From: Dermatophagoides farinae
Taxonomy: Eukaryota; Arthropoda; Arachnida; Sarcoptiformes; Pyroglyphidae
Assembly (NCBI RefSeq): GCF_024713945.1
Contig: NC_134686.1
Location: forward strand, 2,504,001-2,568,000
Length of the DNA stretch: 64,000 nucleotides
Direction of reading: 5' to 3'
Shown here one piece after another: positions 22,801 to 36,687 of this stretch (positions within the stretch are counted from its first letter, which is position 1; every line of letters starts with the position of its first letter). Under the pieces are notes generated by a model. That model did not search any database. It was not told the DNA's origin and was given only the letters and a program-made list of their open reading frames with translations. A program made the translations under genes and the position numbers.

Positions 22801-25800
22801 TTGTTTTTTTTTTCCATCATTTTCATCATCCATGATGATAATAAAATAAATATTCAATTAAATTTGACTTGTTGTTGTCGTTGTTGTTGTTGTTGATCAT
22901 CAATCGATTTGTTTTCTTTATTATGACAAAACAAAACTTTCTTATTATGTCAATTTTATAATCATAAACTGGATGTGTCCGGCTAGAAATGGGTTAAAAA
23001 AAAAATTTTTTTTCTCAATCTTAACACCTCATAATGTATGACTGAAATGAAAATTTTGAATGAAAAGAATTTTTTTTTTTTTTCGTTATTCATTGCATGG
23101 CAATTCATTCATTCATTCATTCAATGACATGATGATAATAAATCATTCAGTCTTTTGGGGATGATAATTTATTTCTTGTTTGTCTTTGAATTATTATTAT
23201 CAAAAGAACATGTGTTTCTTTTTTTTGAAAAAAACGAAGATGTTTTTGTCGTTTTTGTTTCTGTTTTGTTTTGGTTGAGAAACAAAGATGCACTCGAATG
23301 TTTTTTGTCGTTTCGTTTTTATCTGTTTTACATATGTTGTGTTATATATATTAATGTATATTTTTTTTCTTTTCGTTTTCGTTTTTTTTTTTTGGTTCTG
23401 ATTGAAATTCAATCACAGGACATCCATCAAGGATAATAACACCACCAAAAGATCAATACGTTATATCTGGTCGTGTTGCAACATTCATCTGTTCGGCAAT
23501 TGGTACACCACCACCACAGATTGAATGGCGTAAAAATGGTCGCCATCTTACTACACAACGTTATTCTGTTTATTCATTTCCAAATGGATCCGTGTTACGT
23601 ATCGAACCAGTTAAATTGGTAAGTTTTTTTTTATTATTCGAAATTCAATTATTAGAAAATAGATTTAGTGTGTGTGTGTGCGCGAAACTTGAAACTTTTC
23701 ATCCTATTTCGTCGTCATCATCATCATCATTTCTTTTCATGATTATATCATTTTTCTTGTTTCTTAGAAACTTTTTGCTGTCATTTTTTTTCAATATTTA
23801 TATATAGGAATTCATGGTATTTCAGTCAGCTGACATTTTCCTTTTGGAAATTTTTTTTCTTTAAAAAAAACTTGTTTACTGCAAACTGGTAGTAGTAGTA
23901 GTGATGATGGTTGTAATGTTTCATTTGTACACACACACACACATACATCGATATGATAATCGATGGTAAAAAAAGATTTAAATTTTTTTTGTTTTTTTTA
24001 CAATGAAAAAGAAGAAAAAAAAATCAATCAATCTACAATTACTTTGATCGTCGATTGATTATTTTATTTATTAGTTTTGTATTTGTTCTTGTGACCACTG
24101 GTCAATGATGGTGATGATATCGATCCGGTTTTTTTTCAATGTGTTTCCATACACACACACACACCCTCGACTAATAGTCATGATGGCCAACCCGATCGAT
24201 TCGATTATGGTATTTCAAAGTGTTTCTTAAATGTGAAATTGATTTATATATACACACACACACAAACACTATTTACATTCGATGATAGACTCTTCCTTTT
24301 TTTGTTTTGTGTAAATCCTAGTTTTTTTTGGGTGTTATCTATATTTTTTTCAACTGAACGTTATCTTTTCTTTGATTGTCATATCTATCTATCTATACAT
24401 CTATCGTTTGTTGCCTTCATTAGTTGGTCAATATGTATGTGTGGTGTTTACATTTGACCCAGGTGTTTGACGACCATCGTCGTATGATGTCCAATTATCC
24501 AAATGTTGTATTAGTATGTGTACCATATGCTGTGGCCACCAACACCAACACCACCGTCGCCGCCGCCGCCGCCGGGTGGAATCATGTTTCAAAATTTAAT
24601 TTTGGACCATCGAGACTTCGCGTTTTTATATATTGATTTTAATTTTGCTGGTCAAACACATAGATTGCCACAATTTATGATGATGATGATGAACATTGGC
24701 AATGTATATGACATGACAATATAATTATTTTGATTGTATTGCCAAGTTGGTTGTTGTTGTTGTTGTTATTGGTCAAATCATGATAGACTAACAATTGAAC
24801 TGTATGAATTTTTTTTTTATTTTCTCTCTCTCTTTCTTTGATCTCTGACTATAAGACACTATTTCTCATGACCATAAATATGTTGTTGTTGTAGTTGTTG
24901 CCGAAGTGTTAATTTAATTAAAATCCATATATACATATACCATAATTTATGTGATGATGATTCTATTTCAAATCAAAAAAGACCACTGTGTTCAATGTTT
25001 TTTTTTTGGGGGGGGAGGTTATTATTTGTTTGCTTCGAGCATTTTTTATTTGGGATGATCTGATCAAATTGAATTTACACGTAAATATGATGATGATAAT
25101 AAAATGGATATATAGGATGGTATCAGAAGAACGTTTTTTCTACTTTATTTTTTTCTGATCTGATTGATCATTGTACTACATGTATGTATCATCATCATCA
25201 TCATCATTCATAACCTGTTTTCTTTTTTTGTTTTAACAAATCAAACTACAATTATGAATTACATCTTTATTTTACATTATTATTATTATTATTATCAGTG
25301 AATGAACTGTTTTTTGGGTATTGTGAATTGTGAATTGAATGAATGAATGAATGAATGAACGAATGGATGAAAAAACAAAAAACTCAATGATTGAAATTGT
25401 AATCATCATTCTCATGATGATGATAATAATAATAATTTATTCGTTTTGATGTTTCTTCTTTCATATACAAATGATGGTATTATGGCGTCACTGTGTCCGA
25501 TTGATCAACGCACACACACACACGCATACAATCAGTGAATGGTGTCCATATGTTATTTGAATGAATAAAGTTGGCCAGTTGTTGTTGTTGTTGTTTCATG
25601 ATTTTTTTTGTTCGCATTCACATTCACATTCAAAAGGGGTTGTCAGGGTTGATCATGTTGTTAGTTTAGATTCGGTTATGATGATTATGATGATGATGAT
25701 GAAGATACAATGCTGAATGATGGTAATAAATTATCTTTTTTTGGCTAACTGATGAATGGCATTTGTATATTAATGGATATTGAACCTGTATGTGTGTTTG

Positions 25801-28800
25801 TTTGGTTTGTTGTTATTCATATGTGTGTGTGTGTGTGTGTTTTATATTCGTGTTTTTTTTCCTGTTGTTGATTATGAAATTATTGTTGTTGTCGTTGTTG
25901 TTGTTGTGTTGTTGTTGTGTTGTTGTTGTTGTTGTTAATATAATCATCACCAGGATTGTATATCGTTTTGAATACATTGAATTGTAGTGAATGTTTTAAT
26001 CAAAATTTTATTACATCCTGTAATTTGAGTTGTGTGTATGATGATGACACAATCTTTGTTTCATATTTATATTGATGATATTAAATTGCTGTAATTTTTT
26101 TTCTCTTTTTTTTCATATCTTACAGAATCGAGATAATGCAACATATGAATGTTTAGCTGAAAATGGTATCGGTGAACCGGTCCGTGCAACAGCAATACTT
26201 CATGTTTATCCTGGTAAATATATGTGTGTTTACTATTTACAGTACAAACGATACAATCAGAAATGATTGTTTGTTCATTTCTGTGTGTGTGTGTGTGTTT
26301 GAAAAAAAAGAAAACACACCTTTGAAGATGATTGTTTGTTTGTGTACACGTTTTTTATTGATCAATTTTTTTTTCGTTTGTAATAGAGGAAAAAATACCG
26401 GAAGGATTTCCATCGTTTACATTACAGCCAAATATGCAAGGTGTTGAAAAAGGCCATAATGCATTATTACCATGTCGTGCAGTTGGCGATCCAGAACCAC
26501 AAATATATTGGCTACGTGATACAATACCAGTGGATATGACCAATCCACGTTATTCACTATATCAAGGAGGTATATATTTTATTTTCAATAATAAACATGA
26601 ATGATGATGATGACCATTACTAATATTTTACCATTTTTGTATTATCCGCTTTAGCATCATTGAAAATTTTACAAGCTCAAGAAGTAGATGAAGGTAAGTT
26701 ACATATTTCTTGTTTTTTGTTTTGTTTTTGAAGCCGGTAGAATATTCGGTGAAAAAATGATTGATCGTCCGTCTTCTTTTCTTTTTTTTTGCCCAATATT
26801 TACTATAATAGGTCCGTATGAATGTGTTGCTGAAAATAAAGTCGGTACTGCTTATTCGGAAATGGCTTCACTTCATGTTCGAAGTATGTAGTTGTCGATG
26901 TTGTTGGTAGTAGTGTTTTAAATTAACATTTTTTTTTCTTCCCTGAATGTTGACATTTCTTTTTTTTTCTGAACCGAAATCGATCGATGGACCAATCCAT
27001 TTTGTTAAAAATGATTATAGTTCGTGTTGTACCACCATATTTTACGATACCACCGGAAAATATCTATGAAATAATGCCACATAAAGATCTTAATCTAACT
27101 TGTGTTGCATCCGGTTCACCATTGCCCGAAGTACGATGGCGTAAAGGTGCCATTGAAATGAATAAAGATATAATACCACGTGGCCGTAATGTACTTACAT
27201 TAACAAATGTAAAAGAATCAGATAATTATACTTGTGTGGCAACATCGGAACATGGATCGATAGAAAAAACGGCACAAGTTATTGTTCGATCATTGCCAGG
27301 ACCACCTACCAATGTACAAGCATCGGATGTAACACCAACATCTGTTCGTCTTGCATGGAATTATGATTTTGGTTCCGAAGATATTGCCTATTTTATTATA
27401 CAATATAAACCAAAAAATGCTGGACAATTTTCTGAAATCAGTGGCATAACCACATCATTCTATGTAATCAATTCATTAACACCATATACTGAATATGAAT
27501 TCTATATCATTGCTGTCAATACGATTGGTCGTGGCCAACCATCATCATCGATTACGATCACAACAGGCGAAACAAGTAAGTTAACAACTTGAGTTTTTTT
27601 TCTGTTGTTTTGTTTTGTTTTGTTTTTTCTTCACACAATGAAATCATATAATTCAAATCTTAATCTTTTTGTACTAAAACAGAAAATCTAACATTTCATT
27701 TCTTTCTTTCTTTTTTTCAAATTTAACTGCTTTCCAAAAAAAAAAATGAAAACTAAACAGGACTTAACAGTATGCTTTAAATGATTTTTTCATTTTTTTT
27801 TAAATTTATGACCGATGAATATTAATTTGTTGATGATGATGATGATGACATTCACTAATACTTTTATCTTTTTTAATGTTTTTTTTTTGTTTTTGTTTTT
27901 TTTCAATTTTTTAGAACTAGGATCATATCCACGAAATGTTCAAGCACGGCCATTATCATCGACAACCATTGTGGTACAATGGGAACCACCCGAAGAGCCT
28001 AATGGCCAAGTGACTGGTTATAAAATTTATTATACATTAAATCCAAATCTTCCTATCAATTCATGGGATGTACAATCGGTTAATAGTAATGAGCTTACAA
28101 CAATATCCGATCTACAAGCACAATCGATTTATTCGATACGTGTACAGGCATTTACAACACGTGGTGCTGGACCATTATCACCACCGGTTCAAGTTAAAAC
28201 ACAACAAGGTGTACCTAGTCAACCATTAAATCTATTGGCCACATCAATATCGGCAACATCCGTACAATTAACATGGAATAAACCAAGTCATACTGGTGAA
28301 TCGATTATTGGTTATGAAATATATTGGAACGATACATTCACCAATCAAGAATATAAACGTGCCGTTCCTGTAGTGGAAACATATAAACTAACCGATTTAT
28401 ATCCAGATACATTGTATTATATTTGGATTGCTGCCAAATCACGTCGTGGTGAAGGTGCTGCAACACCTCCGATTCCTGTGAAAACTGATCAATATGGTGA
28501 GTGATTTTCTGTTTTCATTTCGGTTTAATGCCTTGTTTTGTTGTGTTTTGTTTTGTTTTATTTAATTTCGTTTTTTTTTTTTTTATTTTTGTTTTGTTTT
28601 TGGAATGCCGTTTTTCATGTTTTTTTTTTGTATTGCATGCATGTGTGCACCTGTGTCATGAATTTTTTAGTGCCGGAAACACCACCCAAAGAAGTTTATG
28701 TAAGAGCAATAGGTTCACGTTCATTACGAATACGGTGGCAACCACCCGAAGATTCTAGTGTACAGCATATAATTTATTATAAAATTCGTTATCGTGAAAT

Positions 28801-31800
28801 CACCAACGAACAAGATGATGATCACGATGATGGTGATGATGATGATGATGATGATGAGAATAGTTATCGAACATCAATATCAACAAACGCAGAGCCAATA
28901 CAATTAGAAAAAGTATTTGAAATAAACAATTCGAATCGTGATACATATCCATATGAATTGATTCTGAATGAATTGAAACATTGGACACAATATCAGGTGG
29001 AAATATTAGCTGGCACAAAAATTGGTGATGGACCACCATCTGATCCTATTGTTGTTCGTACCGAAGAAGATGGTAAGATTTTTTTTCTTCTTGCTCCAAT
29101 ATCTGTCTGTCTGTCTGTCTGTCTCTTGCTTCACGTCATTCGAAAAAAAATTGATTGAAGATCTCACTCTTTAGCAACGGAAATTTCTCTCTTTTTTGCT
29201 TTAATAATTAATTACTTTCCTATTTTTTTTCTTCTTTACTTGAATTACCACCGCACTTATCGAACACACTATTTTCATTTTTTTTTTTTTTTTTGGTTTA
29301 ATTGATTCACCAAAAAAAAAGATTGTTCCTTTTTCATCCAATGTTTTAATCTATTTTTAATGGTTTTTTTTCAGTTCCGGGTGAACCACGCGATGTAAAA
29401 GTAATGGCAATCAATTCTTCATCCGTACAAGTTCGATGGATACATCCGGAAGATTCTGAACATAATGGCCTGATTCGTGGCTATCAAATTCATGTACAAG
29501 AAATTGATAGGCTTGGTGAACCTACTGGTGAACAATTACGTTTTGATGTTGCCGACGGTTTGGCACAAGAATTTAATGTTACATCATTACAACCGGATAC
29601 CGAATATTCGGTTCAAGTTGCAGCTGTAACAAGAAAAGGCGATGGAACTCGTAGCCGTGCTGTCAATGTTAAAACTGCCGGCGGTGTTCCAACCAAACCG
29701 GAAATATTTATCAGTTTTCTAAAAGATGATCCACGAATGTCTGTAAAAGTTTATTGGACTAGACCGAATCAAACATTTAGTCAATTATTGGAATATAAAC
29801 TTCGTTATGGACGTGTTGATGATACGGTCAGAGACGAAGTGATAATGCCAGCTACTGAAACATTAAAGATTATTGAAAATTTGGAACGTGGCACACGTTA
29901 TGAATTTAGATTAAGTGGACGTAATTCAGTAGGCTGGGGCCAAGAATCTGTTACATATTTGGATACACCAGAAGGAGTTCCATCGGCTCCACCACAGAAC
30001 ATAACCGATCGTTTACAATCGCCAACTACTGTTGTGTTTACGTGGGATCCACCCGCCTATCAACAACAGAATGGAAAGATTACTGGTTATGGAATTCATT
30101 TTCACAAGTTAATAGATGTCACTCCAACCGAATACAATACTACTAACCTTCGAATGGTGTTCAGTTCGTTGGACGAGAATACTGAATATAAATTCAGGTA
30201 TACTTTTGAATGAAATGAATAATTTATTTGGGTTATTATCACAAGAAAAAAGTCAATCAATTATCATTCTGGCGTGTTATGAATACTAATTAATTATTTT
30301 TTTTTCGTTGTCCCATTGTAGAGCTCGTGCGTATACATCTAAAGGTGCTGGACCATGGTCAGATGTATTGCAGATAATGACACCTGGAGATGCACCACCA
30401 GCACCAACCAGTGTACAAGCATTAGCAACATCAGAAACATCGGTCGAAGTTTGGTGGGATGAAATGCCATTTTTCAATGATATTCTTGGCTATACTGTTT
30501 TATATACACAAATCGCTGTCGAAGATCTTGATCTTTGGTTTCGTCGTGAACTATCATTAACATGGTCGGCTGAACTTACCGGATTAGAACCGAAAACAAT
30601 GTACGCTATTCGTGTGGCAGCTTACACTAGAAATGGTTTAGGTCGATTATCAGAATTGATTACCGTTCGTACGGATCCAACCGAAGTTCCATTGAATCTT
30701 CAATCAACCGAAGTTACAACTCATACAATGACTTTGACTTGGAAACCACCAAGAAAATTGGATCCTGTCAAATATCAGATAACCTATGGTGCAAACAAAG
30801 AATTCTATGACAGTCAAGGAGTATTACAACGTTTAAAGATCGAACCGAAAACCATTTTTGAATCTTCAGATACGAATGAATATAAATTGATCAAATTGAT
30901 GCCATTTACAACATATCAAGTAAACGTGACAGCTATCGCTTCGGATGATGGTCATGTATATAGGCCGGCAGCTAAAATTATCGTAACGACTGCAATGGCC
31001 GCACCAAAACCTATGGTAAAACCGGATACAATTGAATCGAAAAATAAACAGCTGATCACAGTGATTCTACCACAAGCATCGGAAGAATTTGGCCTAATCT
31101 CTCATTATTATTTGGTTGTTGTGCCAAAAGAATTCGCTGATAAAGAACCTGATTTATATACGATCGAAGAGTTGAGCTCAACACCTATAGACAAGGTTGG
31201 ACCTTATATTGCTGCCAAATGGATGCGACGTTCGATTCCGAATACATTCTCATTGGGTGATGGCCAAAAATATAATGGATTTATTAATCGTAAATTGCAA
31301 AAAAATGTTGAATATCGTATCTTTGTTCGTGCTGTTGTGGATACACCACAAAAGAGTTTGTTTACAAGTTCACCATTTTCCGATCTACTAAGTTTAGAAA
31401 ATAATATGAATTTTATGAGCCATGAACCAACTCGTGTACATATTACCAGTGCAACATATGATCCAAAAGGCGTTCCAATAATGGGCAGAACTGGTGATAA
31501 ATCTGGCCCGATCCTCGTTCTATCCATTGTATTGGCCATCATGGTGGTGGTCATGTCGATTATAGCTTGTATCGTTAAACATCGACGACAAGTTATCAAA
31601 TCAACTCTAAATGATACGTCAATGAAACAATTGATTGCCACAGTAGAACCACAAGATCATATGATTCATCCATCAGATCCTGTGGAATTACGAAGATTAA
31701 ATTATCAAACATCAGCAATGCGTGATCATCCTCCGATTCCGATTACTGAACTTGAAAATCATATTGAACTGTTGAAAGAGAATGAAAATCAAAAATTTTC

Positions 31801-33634
31801 ACACGAATATGAATCAATCGATCCTGGTCAACAATTTACATGGGAAAATTCTAATCTTCCAGTGAATAAATCAAAAAATCGTTATGCTAATGTCATTGCT
31901 TATGATCATAGTCGTGTTGTATTGCAACCAATACCGGGTGTACCCGGTTCTGATTATATTAATGCAAATTATTGCGATGCATATCGTAAACCGAATTCCT
32001 ATATTGCTACACAAGGCCCATTACCCGAAACATTTGGTGATTTTTGGCGTATGGTATGGGAACAGAATAGTTTATCCATTGTGATGATGACTAAACTGGA
32101 AGAAAGAACTAGAATTAAATGTGACCAATATTGGCCTTCAAAAGGTACGGAAAAATATGGTGAAATTGAAGTCACGTTGATCAATTACGAAGAATTGGCC
32201 ACCTATTGTATACGGACATTCACATTGAAACGTGTTGGTACGTTTGATCTCCCGCGTGAAGTACGTCAATTTCAATTCACCGCATGGCCTGATCATGGTG
32301 TACCAAGACATCCGACACCTTTTCTAATGTTTTTACGACGTGTTAAATCAATGAATCCACCTGATGCTGGCCCATTAATTATTCATTGTTCGGCTGGTGT
32401 TGGTCGTAGTGGATGTTATATCGTAATCGATTCAATGTTGGATCGTATTAAATGTGAAGATTCAATCGATATCTATGGTCATGTTACATGTTTACGTGCA
32501 CAACGTAATTATATGGTACAGACCGAAGATCAATATATTTTCATCTATGATGCTGTTCTTGAAGCCGTTATAGCCGGCAATACTGAAGTTGTTTCAAGAG
32601 ATTTATATAAACAATTTCAATATTTAATGCAATTGGTACCTGGTGAAAATTGTACGACTATGGAATTAGAATTTCAAAAAATTGCTACAATGCGTCCAAA
32701 TAATGATGAGAATAAATTTATAAGCGCAAATCTTGTTTGTAATAAACATAAAAATCGTCTTATGAACATATTGCCATATGAATCGACCAGAGTATTTTTA
32801 CAACCAATTCGTGGTGTTGAAGGATCGGATTATATAAATGCAAATTTTATTGATGGCTATAAATATCGTAATGCTTATGTTGCTACACAAGGTCCATTAA
32901 TGGAAACTACCGATGATTTTTGGCGTATGATTTGGGAACATAATTCAAACATTATTGTTACATTAACACAAACACAAGAAATGGGCCGAGAAAAATGTCA
33001 TGAATATTGGCCAAGTGAACGTTCACAACGATATTCATATTTTGTTGTTGAACCAATTACCGAATATAATATACCGCAATATATACTTCGTGAATTTAAA
33101 ATAACCGATGCTCGGGTAATTGAATTGATGATGAATGAATGAGATTGTTTTATTTTAATTTCATTTTTTTTTATTTTTTTGTTGGTTTTTCAATAGGATG
33201 GCCAATCTCGTATGATTAGACAATTCCATTATGTTGATTGGCCAGAACAAGGTGTACCAAAATCTGGTGAAGGTTTCATTGAATTCATTACACAAGTACA
33301 TAAAACAAAAGAACAATTTGGACATGAGGGCCCGATTACGGTCCATTGCAGGTATGTTTTGTTTTGTTTTTAATATCATCGAAAATTGAATTATTTTTTC
33401 TTTCTTTCTGTCTGTGTTTTGTGTATATATAGTGCCGGTGTCGGTCGTACAGGAGTATTCATTACATTAAGTATTGTACTTGAACGTTTACAAAATGAAG
33501 ATGTTCTTGATCTATTTCAAACGGTTCGTACATTACGTACACAAAGACCGGGAATGGTGCAGACTGAAGATCAATATCAATTCTGTTATCGAGCTATACT
33601 TGAATATATAAGCACATTCGATATGGCTGCTTAA
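19873..33634 (+). CDS. Lar: LAR-type receptor protein tyrosine phosphatase
   Basis: Exons: 19873..20182, 23419..23618, 26126..26213, 26387..26569, 26655..26693, 26812..26883, 27021..27575, 27915..28496, 28671..29072, 29375..30197, 30322..33115, 33197..33351, 33433..33634; phase closes at 2134 aa. LAR binds heparan sulphate proteoglycans and synaptic ligands and works in axon guidance and presynaptic assembly. Seen: signal peptide in exon 1 (hydrophobic run ending ILARSDG, behind a Cys/Ser/His low-complexity head), three Ig domains (residues about 104-400, each with paired Cys), nine FN3 repeats, one TM helix (about 1479-1502), then D1 with KNRYANV, WPDHGVP and [10 protein letters not shown] (Cys about 1774), and D2 with WPEQGVP and [10 protein letters not shown] (Cys about 2067). 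Nine FN3 matches Drosophila Lar. FN3-4 has an Asp-run insertion coded at 28813-28858. Confidence 0.96.
20183..23418 (+). other. LAR intron 1 (3.2 kb)
   Basis: The first intron separates the signal-peptide exon from Ig1. It is AT-rich with (ATTC)n, (GTT)n, (GT)n at 21799-21821 and poly-T/poly-A runs. A perfect 20-bp inverted repeat lies at 20286-20330. No additional conserved exon was recognised; open frames here are repeat translation. Confidence 0.7.
20286..20330. repeat. Perfect 20-bp inverted repeat (hairpin)
   Basis: The left arm (20286-20305) starts GGGTTAAATTTTTTC. A 5-base loop TTGCA follows (20306-20310), then the right arm (20311-20330) is its exact reverse complement, ending TTTAACCC. 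The flanks pair imperfectly beyond this. It lies about 100 bp into LAR intron 1. Confidence 0.9.
23619..26125 (+). other. LAR intron 2 (2.5 kb), splitting Ig1
   Basis: Separates the two halves of Ig1. It holds several (CA)n/(TG)n, GTT and GAT repeats and one GC-rich spot with five or more GCC units near 24555-24575, which stands out in this AT-rich window. No exon recognised. Confidence 0.65.
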
Positions 33635-35318
33635 GTTTTATTTTCTGCCTACTTTTGAATGGCCCGGATTATTTATGATCTTAATGATGATGATGATAAT
33701 GATTTGATTTGATTTTGCTCAGGTATTAAACGTCAATTAATTTTGAACTAAAACAAAAAATAACAGATATATATCGCGCTAGTCAATGCCTACAACATGG
33801 ACAACACTTTGTTTTCTATATATATGTTTTTTGGAACCTCGTTTTTTATTCTCCATTTATGAATTATTTCTCCGAATTTTTTTCCCTTAATCAAAAAAAC
33901 AAAACAAAACAAAAAACATCAAGATTCTAGTCGTATTTCATGATCATCATCATCATCATCACCAATATTGATAAATTCTTTCCATTTTACTCTCCAGCCA
34001 TAAATCATCATCATCATCAATCAATTTTTTTAATTTGCATAATTTAACATCCAACAAAAATAAAAGACAAAAGTAACAAAATCAAGATCAATTGTCAATA
34101 TTGTGCCTCATTTTCTGGGAAAAGAGAATGAAAAAAAAATGAAGAATTTTGGAAAATATTTTCGTATACATTTGTTTTTTTTCTTCAAGACCACTTCAAG
34201 ACACACACATAATGATCTCTCTAAGACACATGAATTTTTTTTTTCTAATTATCAATTTCTATGTATAAATAATAGCTTCAAGCTTTGGAAACAAAAACAA
34301 AAAAAAAAACATCCGTTAGTTAATTTTAAATTTTCAAATTATTCAACAAACATTGAAACATTTATAATATTTACAAGTGATAATATATACTCATTTGACT
34401 CATTGACATTTTTTTTTTCATTTTGTACTTAACATTCACCTTTTATAAACCTTTTTTCGTGTGTGTGTGTGTGTGCATCCATTTTTTTTTTTTTTGCTCT
34501 TCTGACCATATCATATCATCCAGAATTTTCTCTCTCTCTCTCTCTCTGTACATTTTTTTTCAATTTTGATGTGTACACCAATTATTAATTGATTGATTGA
34601 TTGATTTGTGTATTTCGACAAATTTTCCATTTCCTTTGCTACGTTGTGTGTGTGTGTGTGTGCATATTGTGTTTAATTTTCATTTTTTTTTTACTTTTCG
34701 TTTGATTGCCAAAAACATTTCGCATACACACACACACACACGTTTTTTTTGTTGTTTTAATTTAATTTCCGTTTTTGTGTGTGTGTGTGTGTGTGGATTT
34801 TTGTCTTTTATTTTCCATTATTCTTTCCGTCTTTTTTTTCATTCAAATGATGATGTTTACATTAATGCCAATTTCGATTCGAATGTGTTTTATTATTATT
34901 ATTGAATAACAATTAAATGTTCTTTTCTTATTTATTTTGTTTTTTTTTTTTTGGAATCGTTATTTTCATAGAAATCCAATTATTGATTAAAAATCGACCT
35001 TGATTTATGGATATTTCATAATCAAATCATGTATGATTCATTGTGTCGAATTTGCATTCTGGATGATCATTCGATGAGCACAAGTGCACACACAGACACA
35101 CACAAACATTCTGTTTACATTGGCAAAACTCGTCTGTTCATTCATTGGGTGGTGGTGGTGGTGGTAGTAATTATTCTATAGAGAGAGGTATTTCTCAAAT
35201 ATGAAAAAAAATAATGAAACAAACTTTATTCATATACCCGAAAATGAATTGTTCTGAATGAATTCATCCAATGTTATGTGTGTGTCTGTGTCTGTCTCTA
35301 CAAACAAAACGAAAAAAA
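33635..35318. other. LAR 3' flank and ASB upstream region
   Basis: 1.7 kb without a supported gene. Probably LAR 3' UTR at the start. Contains ATC repeats at 33941-33960 and 34006-34018, a (CT)n tract at 34531-34547, several (GT)n/(CA)n tracts at 34458-34474, 34645-34662 and 34726-34741, and long T runs. AATAAA-like signals occur near 34056. Confidence 0.5.
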
Positions 35319-36602
35319 ATGTCCTGGAAAACAATGGAAAACATATTTCAAACGGCCATCGTTACAAATGATATTGATCTTGCACGAACGGTCATTCATA
35401 TGGTGAATATAAATACATTTTTTGATCATCGACAAGAGCTACCATTACATTTAAGTGTTAAAAATGGCCATATAAATATGGTTAAATTTCTTATTGAAAA
35501 TGGTGCCAATGTCAATATGATGGATCGTTCATATTTATATCCATTACATTATGCATGTTTATTTGTTCATCCATCGATAGCATCGTTATTGATTATGGCT
35601 GATGCAGATCCAAATGTCACTTCATTGAAAGCACAGACACCATTATTAGCAGCTATTGAATCAAATTCACTTGGTAAGTGATGTTTAATGGGAATGTGAT
35701 CGTTATCTGATCTAAATTTTTTATTTATTTTTACAAAAACATTACAAGAACTAGTCAAAATTCTTGTCAAAGCTGGTGCCGATATTGAAATGGCCGATTC
35801 TTTTAATTCAAATACACCATTACATCAAGCTTGTTTACATTTTCCATCGAATGCTCGTTTGGATATTGTCAAATATTTGATTGCATGTGGTGCTAATGTT
35901 AATACGAAAAATAATTCTGGTTTTACACCATTATTAACTGCCATACTTCAGAATTATAGTATAAATGTACGTCTAATCAAGTTATTATTACGTTCTGGTT
36001 GTGATCCAGATGAAGCAAACAAAGCTGGTATATCACCATTGTTGGCCACTATTCGACGATCTAGTGATCATTTTGATGATGGTGTAGAAACAGTGCAGCT
36101 ATTGATTGATCATGGATGTAATGTGAATGCACGTGAATTTGAATATTGTAATCAGGCGCCCGTATTGACACCTGGCGATACTGCATTGAATATTTCCATT
36201 GATCGTAATCAAGATTCAATTACTGAAAAACTAATACGAAATGGTGCCAATGTTAGTGTGGAAAATTCACATGGTAAAATACCAATATTTTCATTATTAC
36301 GTGATCGTAAATATGTTCTAGCTAGACAAGCTATAGCGATAATGCCATTCATTTCAACAAAACATTTACAACAATTATTAATACATCATTATCTATCCGA
36401 TGAATATCAAATGGATGAAGATACGAAAAATTTTCAACAAATCAAACGTTTCCTATTACAACGATGGCCATATTTTCCACGTTTAATGCATCTATGTCGT
36501 TGTTCATTGAGAAAATTTTTGGGAAAAAATTCTGATCAATTAATCGAACAATTATGTTTGCCCGAATCGATAAGAATGTTTTTAATGTTGAAACAATTGT
36601 AA
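35319..36602 (+). CDS. Ankyrin-repeat and SOCS-box (ASB) protein
   Basis: Exon model join(35319..35673, 35749..36602) gives 402 aa. ASB proteins are substrate receptors of Elongin B/C-Cullin5 ubiquitin ligases. Seen: five to seven ankyrin repeats (ELPLHLSVKNGHINMVKFLIENGANVN style, residues about 35-300; others begin YPLHYACLF, TPLHQACLH and TPLLTAIL), a helical linker, then a C-terminal SOCS box with a BC-box-like LMHLCRCSLRKFLG and a LPES motif where a Cul5 box LPxP is expected. The start is the ATG of MSWKTMENIF, after a T/C-rich leader. Which ASB subtype it is cannot be told by eye. The downstream Yip1-family gene is convergent, only 85 bp away. Confidence 0.85.
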
Positions 36603-36687
36603 TTTAAACGTACTTAGATTAGATATATATAAATTGAAATCAGTGATTTTTTTTTATTATTTTGTACTTTTCTGTAATCAAATTTAA

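Noticed and set aside
23592-26125. Extra exons inside LAR introns 1 and 2
   Set aside because: Open frames there are repeat translation; exon 2 and exon 3 join in phase to give a complete Ig1.
33386-33634. Separate small phosphatase gene
   Set aside because: It is the last LAR exon; the split Ser codon joins HC and AGVGRTG of the D2 active site.
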